From contig CM053327.1 in the NCBI GenBank assembly GCA_028583605.1, positions 21,811,629 to 21,875,628 on the forward strand: 64,000 nt of DNA, in the 5' to 3' direction. Below are positions 22,520 through 34,649 of this stretch, one piece after another (position 1 is the stretch's first letter; each line of letters begins with the position of its first letter). The position numbers and the translations under genes were made by a program. The notes beneath the pieces were generated by a model. The model was not told where the DNA came from. It ran no database searches and saw nothing but the letters and a program-made list of their open reading frames with translations. The stretch is from Dastarcus helophoroides (Eukaryota > Arthropoda > Insecta > Coleoptera > Bothrideridae).

Positions 22520-23083
22520 TGGGAAACTTTGAGGATTTTCCACTACGAGCAATGCCATGTAGGAATTGAGAAAACTTGTGAATCAATAGCCGAACACGTC
22601 TGATTCCCTCGTATGAGAAATTTTGTAAAACGCTACAACAAACATTGTGTGGTGTGTGCAGTAAAGAAAACAAGGACATGTCCCTTAAAAGGATTTATAA
22701 ATCTCATAGAAAAATCCACTGATCCCTTCGATACATTGCATATGGATTGTCTAGGGCCCCTTCCTCTTTCATCTGATGGTCACGAGCACATACTGGTAAT
22801 AGTAGATGCATTTACCAAATATTGCATTCTTTTGCCCATGAAGTCGGTCACAACTTCCGAGACTCGTGAGAAGCTTCAAAATGTATTAGCCTTGTTTGGT
22901 ACACCAAAAAGAATAATTATGGATGCTGGGACATCTTTCAAGAACACGACATTTCCGAAATATTTGAGTGAGTGGAAAATTGAGTATCATTTCGTCACGC
23001 CGGATATACACCGTGGTAATGGCTAGGTTGAGAGATACATGAGAAAAATAAGAAATCTTTTGAGAATCGAGACAAGAGTTTAG
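22520..23083 (+). pseudogene. integrase (nearly complete core, broken)
   Basis: The N-terminal zinc-binding region is seen at about 22,525-22,665 (HVGIEKTCESIAEH, then CVVCAVKK), with a TGA where a tryptophan is expected before FPRM. The catalytic core has the first Asp in LHMDCLGPLPL (about 22,740), the second in IIMDAGTSF (about 22,920) and the Glu in VERYMR (about 23,030), with a TAG just before VERYMR. It would insert the cDNA copy into host DNA. The C-terminal domain is missing: the frame runs into a TAG near 23,082 and then the minisatellite. Confidence 0.9.
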
Positions 23084-23097
23084 TCAGAATGGCCAAG

Positions 23098-24352
23098 TGG
23101 ATGGCTGAGGTCTCCACGATGTTTTTTTTATACAATTGTTTATTTATTTGGTCTCTGTCCCGATAGTGGTAGAGCCAAGTGGATGGCTGCGGTCTCCACA
23201 ATGTTTTTTTTTTATGCAATTATTTATTTATTTGGTCTCTGTCCCGATAGTGGTAGAGCCAAGTGGATGGCTGAGGTCTCCACGATGTTTTTTTTTAAGC
23301 AATTATTTATTTATTTGGTCTCTGCCCGATAGTGGTAGAGCCAAGTGGATGACCGAGGTCTCCACGATGTTTTTTCTTTTTTTTTATGCAATTATTTATT
23401 TATTTGGTCTCTGTCCCGATAGTGGTAGAGCCAAGTGGATGGCTGAGGTCTCCACGATGTTTTTTTTATACAATTGTTTATTTATTTGGTCTCTGTCCCG
23501 ATAGTGGTAGAGCCAAGTGGATGGCTGCGGTCTCCACGATGTTTTTTTTTATGCAATTATTTATTTATTTGGTCTCTGTCCCGATAGTGGTAGAGCCAAG
23601 TGGATGGCTGAGGTCTCCACGATGTTTTTTTTTATGCAATTATTTATTTATTTGGTCTCTGTCCCGATAGTGGTAGAGCCAAGTGGATGGCTGCGGTCTC
23701 CACGATGTTTTTTTTTTGTACAATTGTTTGTTTATTTGGTCTCTGTCCCGATAGTGGTAGAGCCAAGTGGATGGCTGAGGTCTCCACGATGTTTTTTTAT
23801 ACAATTGTTTATTTATTTGGTCTCTGTCCCGATAGTGGTAGAGCCAAGTGGATGGCTGCGGTCTCCACGATGTTTTTTTTATGCAATTATTTATTTATTT
23901 ATTTGGTCTCTGTCCCGATAGTGGTAGAGCCAAGTGGATGGCTGAGGTCTCCACGATGTTTTTTTTTTTATGCAATTATTTATTTATTTGGTCTCTGTCC
24001 CGATAGTGGTAGAGCCAAGTGGATGGCTGCGGTCTCCACGATGTTTTTTTTTGTACAATTGTTTGTTTATTTGGTCTCTGTCCCGATAGTGGTAGAGCCA
24101 AGTGGATGGCTGCGGTCTCCACGATGTTTTTTTTTATACAATTGTTTATTTATTTGGTCTCTGTCCCGATAGTGGTAGAGCCAAGTGGATGGCTGCGGTC
24201 CCCACGATGTTTTTTTTTTGTACAATTGTTTGTTTATTTGGTCTCTGTCCCGATAGTGGTAGAGCCAAGTGGATGGCTGCGGTCTCCACGATGTTTTTTT
24301 TTATGCAATTGTTTGTTTATTTGTTCTCTGTCCCGATAGTGGTAGAGCCAGG
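23098..24352 (+). repeat. minisatellite, 15 tandem units of ~84 bp inside the LTR element
   Basis: Unit starts (GTGGATGGCTG...) lie near 23098, 23180, 23264, 23347, 23437, 23518, 23601, 23684, 23768, 23849, 23935, 24019, 24103, 24187, 24270 and 24352. Each unit has GAGGTCTCCACGATG, a T-run of variable length, a CAATTGTTT or CAATTATTT segment, and GTCTCTGTCCCGATAGTGG. Variants alternate (GCTGAGG/GCTGCGG; ATACAATTG, ATGCAATTA or GTACAATTG). The array lies between integrase and the 3' LTR. Open frames through it come from the lack of stops in the unit, not from selection. Confidence 0.95.
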
Positions 24353-24476
24353 TGGATGGCTGAGGACTCCACCATGGAGAAGACCTTATGGTCAATTTGT
24401 TGGGCCAAATTTTTGTTTACAGAATCAACTCGAGAGAGATGCGTCGCCGAGATCGTCGCCGTTGTCAGTATGGCCG

Positions 24477-24751
24477 TGTTAGAAAAGAGCCGATTATAAT
24501 GGTTTCGTTATCGGATGTTTGTGTTGCTAGAGCCGCCGCCGGTCGCCTGAATTGAAGAGGACAACAACGTTATCGCTGAAGCGTACTTTTGGAACCTTTT
24601 TTGCAAGCAGATTAAAAAGTGGATGTTGTCATTCAATTCGAGGCTCTCGGATAACACGCCGCTCATATGTTATTTGGTGATATTTCATTAGTTATTGAAG
24701 CGAAATATAATTTGATATCGGTACGAGTGTATTTTCTTTTATATTTCTAAC
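24477..24751 (+). repeat. 3' LTR
   Basis: This 275-bp copy is identical to the 5' LTR except for one base. It is followed by the TATAT duplication. Confidence 0.93.
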
Positions 24752-24756
24752 TATAT

Positions 24757-26610
24757 GGTGTTGTGTTTACTTATGTGGTAGCGCACTGTTAAATTTTATT
24801 ATATTTTTGTTTTCCTTTATTATTAAATTATTTAATACACCACCACATAAACTCTATTTAATATTATATAGAGCCTTCTTCTTTTAATTTACATGCCCAC
24901 TAAGAATAGGTGAGCAAATAATACATCCCTGTGCCGCTTGATAATATCTTAGCATAATACCTAGGTTAAATTATATTTATAATAAATAAACACCAAAATC
25001 AACTAACAAAATTTATTTTATTTTTTCTTATTCCGCAATTGATGTGGTATCATTACAATGTACAGACAAAGTTTTGCTGATTGTCTATATAAGCAAATGG
25101 GAAATAAACCGCTTTTTGCAGGTCACGGTCTCACCTATCCTGGTGTCTCGGAAACTAGTTAGCTGAATTGTCCAAATGTGGACGCTTGATAAAGTCTGTA
25201 GAACATTTTGAGATTTGTTGGGGGGAATATTTAGAGACAAAATTCTCGATTTGTCTGTAGACGGTTGCACAAATTTGTTTACGAATGTGTACCCCTTGAT
25301 GGAAATAAAAAGTTCATGGTAAAAAAAATCGTAATTATGACAACAACATTTAAAAAAATGTTATTTTATAAGTACACCAGAGCTAATTTTACGTTTTTTT
25401 TGGGTTTTGCCGAAAAAACGCAATAAACACACTTTTGAACCAATACGTTTATGAATCTTGGTTCCCTTTTTCTGAAGCAAAGTATTTCAGCGAGAAACTA
25501 TTAAAAAATTTTTTTAAAAATTTTTCTAACTACTAAATTTATAAATGATGGCTTTTAATAGATCAGGTTGAATTTTCTTTTAGTTTCCATAAGTCAAATT
25601 TTGTTCTATACTCTACAATTTTTTTGGAAGCTACACAATGAAAATAGGGCTATATTTAATCAATACAAGTTACTAACTGTAAAATGTATCTTCTCAAGGG
25701 CGTTAACTTCGGATAAAACTTTATGTGTTGAGTAAAGGGAGATTCAATTTTCGTAATGTTACGTGCTGGCGAAAAAGTTAAGAGTTTATAATATAAATAA
25801 CCTTAACCTTTTGAGAAGTTCTAGTAGTCTGTCGAATCTACGGGCAAAAGTTAAACAGTTTTTGTTTTAAGAAGACATATATATGTTACTTAGAGAAAGA
25901 AACTAGAACTACTATAAAGACGGTCTCGGCGGAGGAAATATATTTGAAATTCTGTTCGCTTTTTAAACTTTTCAATTGACCGCTAGTGAAGTCGTCTAAT
26001 TTAGTGTTGGCAACAAACTTTGCTCTTGCCTATTCCTAGGTCTAGAGTAATATGAATTTTAAAAAGTCTAGAATAAGATAAGGCAAACGGTTGCCCGCAA
26101 TTTCTCGGTGGAACTTTCATAAATTATCATATTTTAATATACAAAAAATATATTTTGTAATTTCTAAGTTGTCTGTATAGTAAAATGAAGTTGATGATAT
26201 AATTAACTTTAGTTAACCTTAGTATTTGTTCAGTTAGCATTAAAATAATGCAGTTTTCATTATCCTCCGAATCAAATTTGCCAATGAGAAAATTTCTTTG
26301 GAGTTTTGTTGAAAACATATTAATTTTAAAATATTCATCCGAAAAGGTTTGCCATTAAAACAATGTTACCATTTTAAATAATGTATAAATTATAAACAAT
26401 TTGAACTCCTTGAGGATGTTAAATTGGCGTTATGGCGTTAAGGTATGTTGATAATAAAACATGTTTAAATCTATTTTGTTAATCTTGGTCTTTAAATAAG
26501 TGTTCATTGTAAGGTTATAATTCCAGGAATGGTTAAGAAACAAAATATTTAAAACATATCTTTAGAATCTAGTTGTTTATACAGTGCAATCGTACAACAA
26601 TACACTATCG
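24757..26610. other. no gene seen; AT-rich spacer
   Basis: Only short chance open frames occur. I find no TE protein motif, repeat or RNA gene in this interval. Confidence 0.5.
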
Positions 26611-26614
26611 AGGA

Positions 26615-26870
26615 ATGACAGAATTCTTCAGGACGTGCTTGATAGCATGTCTTCTGAGACAGTAGCGATTAAGGCGGGAGTGTTCCAGGGGTGTATTTTT
26701 TCTCCTTCTTAACTCCAAATTTCAGTCCGATATATAGCTACGTAGATATGAGTGATCTAATGTCATTCTCTTTCTCTTACAAACCACTATCCATCTTTGC
26801 TGCAGAAAGGTTAAGCAAATAACAAATACAGGTATAATTAATGGTTATCTCGAGATCGCAAAATAAGTAC
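26615..26870 (+). pseudogene. old LINE-A RT scrap
   Basis: Words from the RT palm survive in order: a MSSETVAIKAGVFQG stretch (compare ISSETFAINAGVPQG in copy 2), then YSYV, then FSYKPLSIFAAERLSK followed by QIQ, matching the region after YADD. Many bases and part of the palm are missing. This is one of the two oldest-looking LINE-A remnants here. Confidence 0.75.
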
Positions 26871-26879
26871 TACTCTGTA

Positions 26880-27725
26880 AGGTTTGTTTTAAAATGTTAA
26901 TAAATTTAGGAATTTTTGGCGAACCACTTGGGAACTTGCATACTGTTAAACAAACTAAAAATTATTGGTCATAGTTCTTCACAAAGAATTTTTTTTAAAT
27001 TTTTTCTTGAGTGATTATTTGTAGCACCTTGTTATCACGATTATTCCTTAAAGAAGTAAATGTCTGTCTCATTAGTTGAATGTGTTTTGCAGTATATTGG
27101 AATTTGGAAATTTGTAAAACCTGCCCTGTATTCTGCATACTAGAGACTGCTAGAGTTAAAGTTTAATTTAAAGCAGGGTAGGATAAAATTTATTGCCAGT
27201 TATTATGTTAAATATTTACCCAACGTCGTTGTTTTTTACATAACCATAAAAGATACATACAGTTAGGCAAACAAGTTTATTTATAATTAATTAAATTAAA
27301 GAATTACCGATGTAATAAATGGGTAAAATTTTCCTTGGATTTGATTATCAGTAATGTTTAGTTCAGTGCTCTAATTATTCTTATTTTCGTATATATATGT
27401 AAAAGAAGGGGATAGCATAATCGGGGTAGAATATATTAACATCTGCCGCTTAATGGATAAAATGAGTCTGTTAGGTATAAATCTGAAAATAAAATAAAGT
27501 TGCACCTTCAGAAAGTAATTTTTTTGGTAAGTTTTGCCTAATTCTGATTTACAGATACCTAACCTAATTTACGGTCATATTTAAAGGTCCAGCCAATTAT
27601 GTTGCTTATAAATGTAATTTCTAATTTTTTGTGCAATGGATAGGGTGTCTTATATGCTTTATATGCTTTATAATACTCTAACAATATTACCATGCTGTTT
27701 AGTATTGTACATAACCAAAACGTAG
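26880..27725. other. no gene seen
   Basis: AT-rich spacer; a minor direct duplication TATATGCTTTATATGCTTTA lies at about 27,652-27,671. Confidence 0.4.
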
Positions 27726-27728
27726 CTT

Positions 27729-27776
27729 GGAGCACAATCGGATAGTGCAAAACTGCATGCTATCCGGTTGTGCTCC
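27729..27776. repeat. hairpin: 17-bp arms, 14-nt loop
   Basis: GGAGCACAATCGGATAG (27729-27745) pairs with CTATCCGGTTGTGCTCC (27760-27776) with one G:T position. The words AGTTGTGCTCCGG and GCAAAACTGG recur at about 27,993-28,025, so the hairpin motif belongs to a local repeat. It may mark a MITE end or a foldback junction. Confidence 0.55.
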
Positions 27777-28059
27777 CTCATATTTTAAATTATTTTTTGG
27801 ATACGAAAAGTAGTCGCAAAGCAACAGAAGCAGTAGAGAAAAAAGAAATAGGCTTCAAGAAAGCTGTCTAGAGCCAAAACTGCAATCGGGTTTTTCGGAA
27901 AAAGGGCACAAGAAGGAAGTACCCCGTTTGTAGGAAGAAAATTTGAATGAATTTCTTTCTTCTTGTTTGAAATATTTAAACAGCAGCAATAGCCCAGTTG
28001 TGCTCCGGATATAGGGGCAAAACTGGATTTTCCCAAACTTCAGAGAATATTTCTTTTAT

Positions 28060-30400
28060 CAAATAATTTTATCAAAATTAAAATTTATTTTTCTGTTTGA
28101 ATTTGCACCACAGTTGTAGGAACATGAACCAATATTTATTTTCTCAATAACCAGTTTTTTAACATATTTTCCAGGATATTAAAATTAAGAATCCAGATAT
28201 GCCCCCCTTTTTCAAAGTGAATTATATTCACCTAATCCATAAGCTACATAGTACATACTATCAATTGGGGAGAATATTACCTTCATTAAGATAAAAAATG
28301 CTTAAAGTAAAAACAGCTTTCTGGAATGCAACCATAACGTAATTTAACTTATATTAAAATTCGAGTGTGGCATTCGTAATGAGTTCATATTTTTAATAAT
28401 AGGGCGTACATGATTTTTATTTTTGGAAAGAACAAAAACGGAGCTGTTTTTGTTAAAGTTTAAATTAACTGGTGAAACTAACTTTAATAACGTGGTGTGT
28501 GGAAAACTGCAAGCACGTCCGTCTAAATCTAATTTGTTATTCTCCTCTGAGAATTTCGAAACGTAAGCACAAAAGAAGTTAAGTTTTTGCTCTGGCAGAA
28601 CGAAAAATATAAGCGGAAAGGTATTAAATGCTTTAAAGGCTTGCAAGCGCTAGTGTGGCTGAAAGCGGAGCAGTGGTTAATATAACAGTGCGTGACAACA
28701 CACTGAGCGCTAATTTTTTCCTGTGTGTTTAATTAAAACGTAAAAGGCTTGTAAACCTTTTATAACTCCATAAATACAAATGGGTATAATGCGTTTATGT
28801 ACCTAACATGTATAACTACAGATTGACAAAGTTCCGAGGGCTATTAAAATAAATGGATCGAGCTTTAAATGAGAAAAATTGAAATTAGGCACTCATTCTA
28901 ATCTAAACGGTGGACTGACTCCAATTAATTCGGAGAAAACTAGGTTGAGTAATAAGAGTATCTCGGATGAAATATGTCTTAATGCCTACTTCGGGCTGCA
29001 CCCTTAAACTGGAAAAGTTATAGTTGTTTTGGTGTTCATAAAAGTTGCTGCGTTCAAAGTTTCATATGCATAAACCGTCTGCAGGGAAGCATCTCTTTTT
29101 AAACTTTTAATACGACACTACAGATTCAACAGTAAGGAACAATTTTCTATGTTATGTTTCTTTTACGTCTGGATACTCTGATGACTTAATTTTCATTATT
29201 CAGTGAATACATTTTTCAAATTGAAACTGGATTATTACTTACGAAAAACTTGCTTGTTATCAATAGTTGCTTATAATTCTAAATCACACTTTTTCATAAA
29301 GAAAAACTTAAATGAAAAGAAATAAAAGATACATATTTAAACTTTCAAGAAACCGTTTTGCTAACAACAAAAATAATAATAATCACAACAAACAATCCTA
29401 TTAAGTCTTATTGCTACAGATGATTACTTTTATGGTAAAAGCCTCGTAGACTAATGAAATTTCGACTTAAATATTTTATAATAATTTACATATGTATACT
29501 GCTTTTGCGCAAAATAAAAGACAAAAACCAATATCATATTTTTATGTGGCTTCTTATATCTGAGGAATGTAGTCAAGAAGCCAAAAAACTTATCTTTGCT
29601 TAAACTATTGATCAAACTATTATTTTGTTCCAGGTGAGTCAGGAATATAAACATATCTACATATGTTGGTCAAGCGGTGAGTATTTCTTGTTTCAATGGT
29701 ATCAAATATGATACAGCGTGAATCAAAATTACCACGTTCAAAATATGAATTAAATTTAAATTTAGAATCTTTATCAGCTACTAAGCATTAATGCATATTT
29801 TTACCGTTCTGGGATCAATTAGAAGTCGAGTCATTCTGCAAAAAGCAAGTTACCAGCTGGATGAACAGTGAGGAAAGAGCTTAACCTTAATAATTTTGAG
29901 GGGCATGGAACATTTACTCGACGTTCGTTTATTGATATGCTTTCTTTCCACAGTAGGGTGGTGGTCATAGGTTGTTATTGTTTCGGGAATAAGTTCCCTC
30001 TTCTCTTCGAAAATTTACTTGGTTTTGACCTGGATACGGTCGTATGCGTGCGAAATATTGATAGGACCACCATTTGCTGAAGCCCTAAAGAACTTAAAAA
30101 TACCCCTAAAAAATTACCTTTTGTGATACCCTTCGTTTATAAACTAATTATTTCCAAAATAATATCATTCTCTTTAATAGGATTAGAATTTAGAATTCTT
30201 GCAAATTCCAATGCACCATTCAACAGTTTTTGGTTTAAAATAAGACAAAACGAACTGTTCATCAAACATCGGCTTTGATTTGCTTTAGCGACTTTATGAC
30301 TTTATATTTGGTCGTCAAATATTATTTTCAAGCACTGTTTTTTTTTCGTCAAGATTTTAACTTGGGGCATTTTCATGTATACTGTCCCACTTTTAAGCTT
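28060..30400. other. no gene seen; AT-rich spacer
   Basis: Several open frames of 60-100 codons occur (for example 28344-28646 minus) but none has a recognisable domain or homologue here. Confidence 0.4.
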
Positions 30401-30457
30401 TAGAAATCTGATAGCCCTAGACAACTGTTTTGGAAATCTGATAGCCATAGGCAACTA
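30401..30457 (+). repeat. 30-bp tandem duplication
   Basis: GAAATCTGATAGCC(C/A)TAG occurs twice with the same surroundings, 30 bases apart. A perfect 9-bp-arm hairpin (GAATCTTTC/GAAAGATTC) follows at 30547-30569. Confidence 0.6.
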
Positions 30458-31839
30458 AAGGAAGCTTCCTTCAAGGGTGCGGATTAAATAATATGAAATC
30501 TAAGTTTTGGGCAAATAAATCAAATGTGAATGAATCTCTAAAGAACGAATCTTTCTAAATGAAAGATTCAAATGAATCGAATTTCCGATCTCCAGGCACT
30601 ACAGAATAGCTGTAATATGTCCAAAAATCCAACGTTTATAGTTAATACTGGGGACATTTTTCGTTTTTTTTTTGATCAAACTTCGCATTCTTAGTAAGGA
30701 GAAATTGTAGTAAATATCCGTAAGTGGTTAAATCAACAAATAAATTTGATTGGCTAGATTGGTTTATCCTAGGTCTATACTTGCAGATTAAGAAGTCCCT
30801 AAAAATACCTCTAAAAATATAAATCCCCTAAAAAAATCACATTTCGTTTATTTATCCCTAAATTTGGGGAGAAACCCCTAAGTTGAGAACACTGGTTAGT
30901 CAGGTCGGGTCGACTGATCTATATTCCCCCCGCTTTCTCCGCTGATAGACCTAAAATGCGAACTGCCAGAACTTGTAGATGTAGGTGCTATTGTTCAAAA
31001 ACCACCACCACTGCAATCTGTTCATATCCTTTCAACTCATGATCATGAGAAAAGATTTGATGATGATTTGGCATCATCATGTGGAGCCTCTTTCAACCGA
31101 ATTCAGCGTTCAGACAAAAATGTGTTACACAAATGATATCACAAGGGTAAAGATGCTCCGTATCAGCTTCTCGCAGTTTGCATTTAGTAAATTTATTTAA
31201 AAAGACATATTTATGTATGTAAATCGATGTCCCTCAATAATTTAAGCTATTTTTGATCAGATTGGTAGCCTCTTATAGTCACTAGATTCCAACCGTGTGA
31301 AGATTAATTCACTTCATAGACCTCATGATTCCATAACTAAATGCGGGTTAGATAAAAATCATTCTTGACTAATAGTGTGTAGACTCACAATCAGAAGATG
31401 CAATGATTTTAGCAGAAAGGCATTTATTTTTCAAACTGATCGAGGAAGAGAAGCCGCACAATTCGCTTGATTAATACCATTTAACCATTGGGACCCTTAA
31501 ATTAATATAGGTACAAAGTCGTATTATTGTCTAATTCTTAGATCTCAACATTTTTAATATTTTTAACCCTTACTTCGTGAAATCAGAATTAATATAATTT
31601 CATATATTTAAAATAATGGTTGTTCGAAATGGACCAAATGTGCCATAAGTAGAGATAATGAAGACAGTAACAAAGCATTTTAAATTTATAACTGTCTCTG
31701 GAAATATAGACAAATGGTCATCGTAGTTTGGGTAGAGAGCGGGCATTCGGATTTGGGCTTAATTAAGCGCAGTAATGTTTTATCGAGAGTAGTTCCGAGT
31801 TAATTGAATTAAAGAGGAAATTTGCAAGTGTGTCGCGAG

Positions 31840-32105
31840 CGGGAGAGTTAAAAGGAAGCATCGCCGCTTCGAAGACAATGAGGCAGACGAGTGCTTAGGC
31901 GGATGTCCCCAGGGAAACATCGTCCATGTACGGCCGATACACCACCCAACGACCTTAACGTCTGATGTAACTTAGCCGCCCTTCGTCGCTCGATATCGAT
32001 CTCTTATAATGAAATGAACGAAATAAAGTTCGTTCGCTCTCGCACTGGATTGTTTGTATAAGATTCCAGTCCCTGGCCACAGCTAAAGGTGACCTGAGCT
32101 CGTAC
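31840..32105. other. GC-richer island, unknown
   Basis: This ~265-bp stretch contrasts with the AT-rich surroundings. One plus frame stays open for about 50 codons and contains ADECLGGCPQGN, with no start or splice context that I can confirm. The region also holds AATGAAATGAACGAAATAAA and GTTCGTTCGC repeats. It might be a conserved non-coding element, a small exon or a TE end. I cannot decide. Confidence 0.25.
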
Positions 32106-32359
32106 TTATTCCAAAAAAATAATATGCCGCAACGCGATAATTTTGCAAAGAATTTTTGCCTTTACCAGGGAAGCACAGCTTATTTAGCGTTAATGTAGAG
32201 CCAATAATTTGTTCGGAAAATTTTTACATTACATACATTATGCTAAATTTTGAATACTGTAACCGTATTTATCACTTAAATATTAACTGATAAAGTGATA
32301 ACTGAATTGACGCACTTTTGTACACTGTTGCAGCTGTTGCAAATTATAAGTTTTTTTTA

Positions 32360-33960
32360 AGGAACGAGACTTTTCTGAACATTCTCATTAAAAAAAAATG
32401 GATTTTTAATTCAAAATTTAAATATTTTTCAAATTTGAATTTTTTAAAAATGTTGACTTTATAATTTGAATCTTTTTTTTGAAAATTTGGACCATTTAAA
32501 TATTTTGACTTTTTTTCAGAATTTCAACTTCTTGCAATATTTGACTCTTTTTGAAAAGTTCTACTTTTTTAAAAGAATTCAGCTTTTTCTTAAAGACATT
32601 GACTTATTTTGAAAACTTTGTCGTTTTAATATTTTCATCCGTATATCAACTTTTCCATTTTTTTAAACTAGACAATTTATCGAAGTTTTCAATTAAATTG
32701 TTTTAAAATTTCCACTTTTTTTTTTAATTTTGATGTTACTTTTGGCTGTTTACAGAAAAAAAAATTTAATTTTTATTTTGCTGAACATTTCAACTTTCTT
32801 TGAAAAAAATCTGCTTCTTTCAAGATTTAAATTACAAAAAAAATGGATTTTTAAAAATTTCGGCTCTTTCAAATTATTGATTTGTTTTGTTTAAACCGTT
32901 TTTAAAAAATTCCATTTTTTTGAAAATTTTAACTTTTTTAAAATTTTGACATTTTAAAATTGCGACTAAAACTTTTGATTTTTTTTATATTTTGATCTTT
33001 TTTTAAATTACCACTTTATTTGTAATTTTAACCCTTTTTGCAAAATTTTACTCCTTTTTTGAAAATTTCAACCTTCGAAAATACTGACTGTCTTCGAAGT
33101 TTTTCAGGAAAGACTTTTTTAAATAATTTAACTTTTAAAATAATTCATTTTTTTTCAAAATTGTAAGCTTTTATTGAAAATGTTTACCTTTCTTGAAAAT
33201 TTCTACTTATTTCACATTTTCAATTTTTTTCAAAATATTTGTCTTGCTTAAGATTTCATTTTTGTTAAATGAGACAATTTTTGAAAAGAAAAACAGTTTT
33301 TTCAAAATCTTCTCTTTTTTAATGTTGGCTTTTACTCAAATTATTGAATTCATTTTACTTGGGACTTCTTTTTTTATCGAAATTTTCGTTTCTTTTTGTG
33401 AATTCGAATATTCCGAAAATTTTAATTTTTACAAAGTGTTGAATTTTTCTCCAGTCTCTACTTTTTGAAAACCGTAACCCTAAATTATACTTTTTTGGGA
33501 AATTTCGACTTTCTTATGAAAGTTTTGTCTTTTTGAAAAGTTCAAATTTTTAAAAATTTTCATTTGATAATTTTGTTATTTGTTCAGAATTTGATATTTT
33601 CCTTGAAATTACTTTTTAAGGAATTTTCGTCCGTTCGGAAATGTTTGTTTTCTTGTGAAATTTGGCTTTGAAAAATTCGACAATTATTCGTAATTTTTAC
33701 TTTTTTAAAAAATTTCAACCGTTTTTCCATAATTTGAGTTGTTCTTTTTATATTTATTTGTTTTGACTTTGAAAGTTACGACTTTTTTTTTAACTGAACC
33801 TTTTTTCAAAAATTCCCAATTTTTAAAATGTTTTAGAGTTTTTCAACATTCTGATTTTCTCGAACTGTTGCACGTTTTTAGAAAATTTCGACTTTTCAAA
33901 ATTTTGTGATTGGTCCATCTCCATATTTCCTTTTTTAATTCTTTGTAGCGGTAATGTCGT
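32360..33960. repeat. 1.6-kb T/A-rich degenerate repeat tract
   Basis: Variants of TTTTTGAAAATTTCGACTTTTT recur every ~20-40 bases with a strong strand bias (T-rich on plus). The spacing is irregular, so it is not a clean satellite. Shorter tracts of the same or complementary type occur at about 5.9-6.1, 14.1-14.6, 18.8-19.1, 59.1-59.7 and 61.3-62.1 kb. Open frames inside (such as 33193-33468) are low-complexity artefacts. Confidence 0.75.
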
Positions 33961-34649
33961 CCATTAAAATTATGTAATTAAGATGTCATGGTTATGTTAG
34001 TGGATTAAAAACTAAAACGCATTAAAAAGAATTATAAGTACTTCAAAAATGTGCATTATATCCAGAATATTGTGCAGGTTTCAAAAATGTTATAATATAC
34101 AGTGTTTATTCAAAAATTAAAAAATGATATCATTTTTGGGAAGCTGACAGTAGCAGCAATATCATTTTTATTTCAATAATTGACATCTCATGGATATATT
34201 AAGTATAGGAAGTTTGAACATTTTATATCTACAAATAAAAAATATATGAGCCGATGTAGGTAGATACAAAGTCATCATCACGTCTAGATGAAAACCCAGA
34301 AGATTGTTGACTCTCTAAGTCAATATCACTTTGAAAACTATTTTTTAATGACTTAAAGTGCTATGGTATAGTCCAAATAAACACCTCAGATATTATTGGT
34401 TACATGCCAACAGTCTATTCCGAATTTGTGTATAGCTTTCAATGATGGAAATGTGATTAATGCATTTTTTCTTATACGAAATTAACGAAAAAGACATGTG
34501 TAATTCGATGTCTCTATTATAACAAATATGATTATTTTTAAAATCTAATTCTATCAATAAAAGTTGGTAATAAAACCTAGTAATCAGTGGATTGATCCTT
34601 CTATACCTTTGAAAGTTTTATCACTCTTTAATCTTAGTAACTTCTTAAT

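Larger units (their letters stand above)
21158..24751 (+). mobile_element. recent but defective Gypsy-like LTR retrotransposon insertion
   Basis: Two 275-bp LTRs bound the element, flanked by a 5-bp duplication TATAT (21153-21157 and 24752-24756). Inside, in order, are gag with two zinc knuckles, the start of an aspartic protease, integrase, and a ~1.25-kb minisatellite. Reverse transcriptase and RNase H are missing. The LTRs differ at one base (T versus G in the AAAAGTTGATG context), so the insertion is young, yet the reading frames carry frameshifts and stops. The simplest reading is that an already defective element was copied by proteins from an intact relative. I see no clear tRNA primer-binding site after the 5' LTR and no strong polypurine tract before the 3' LTR. 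Confidence 0.93.

Noticed and set aside
23098..24352. CRISPR-like regular repeats
   Set aside because: Units are contiguous with no unique spacers, lie inside an LTR element, and the host is a eukaryote.
23136..24482. Chain of repetitive open frames (repeating YLVSVPIVVEPSGWLRSP-like text) that look like a repeat protein
   Set aside because: They are translations of the ~84-bp minisatellite. T-run length changes shift the frame from unit to unit, and the same residues appear in several overlapping frames.
33193..33468. 91-codon open frame rich in F, I and S
   Set aside because: It is low-complexity translation of the T/A-rich tract, with no domain and no start context.
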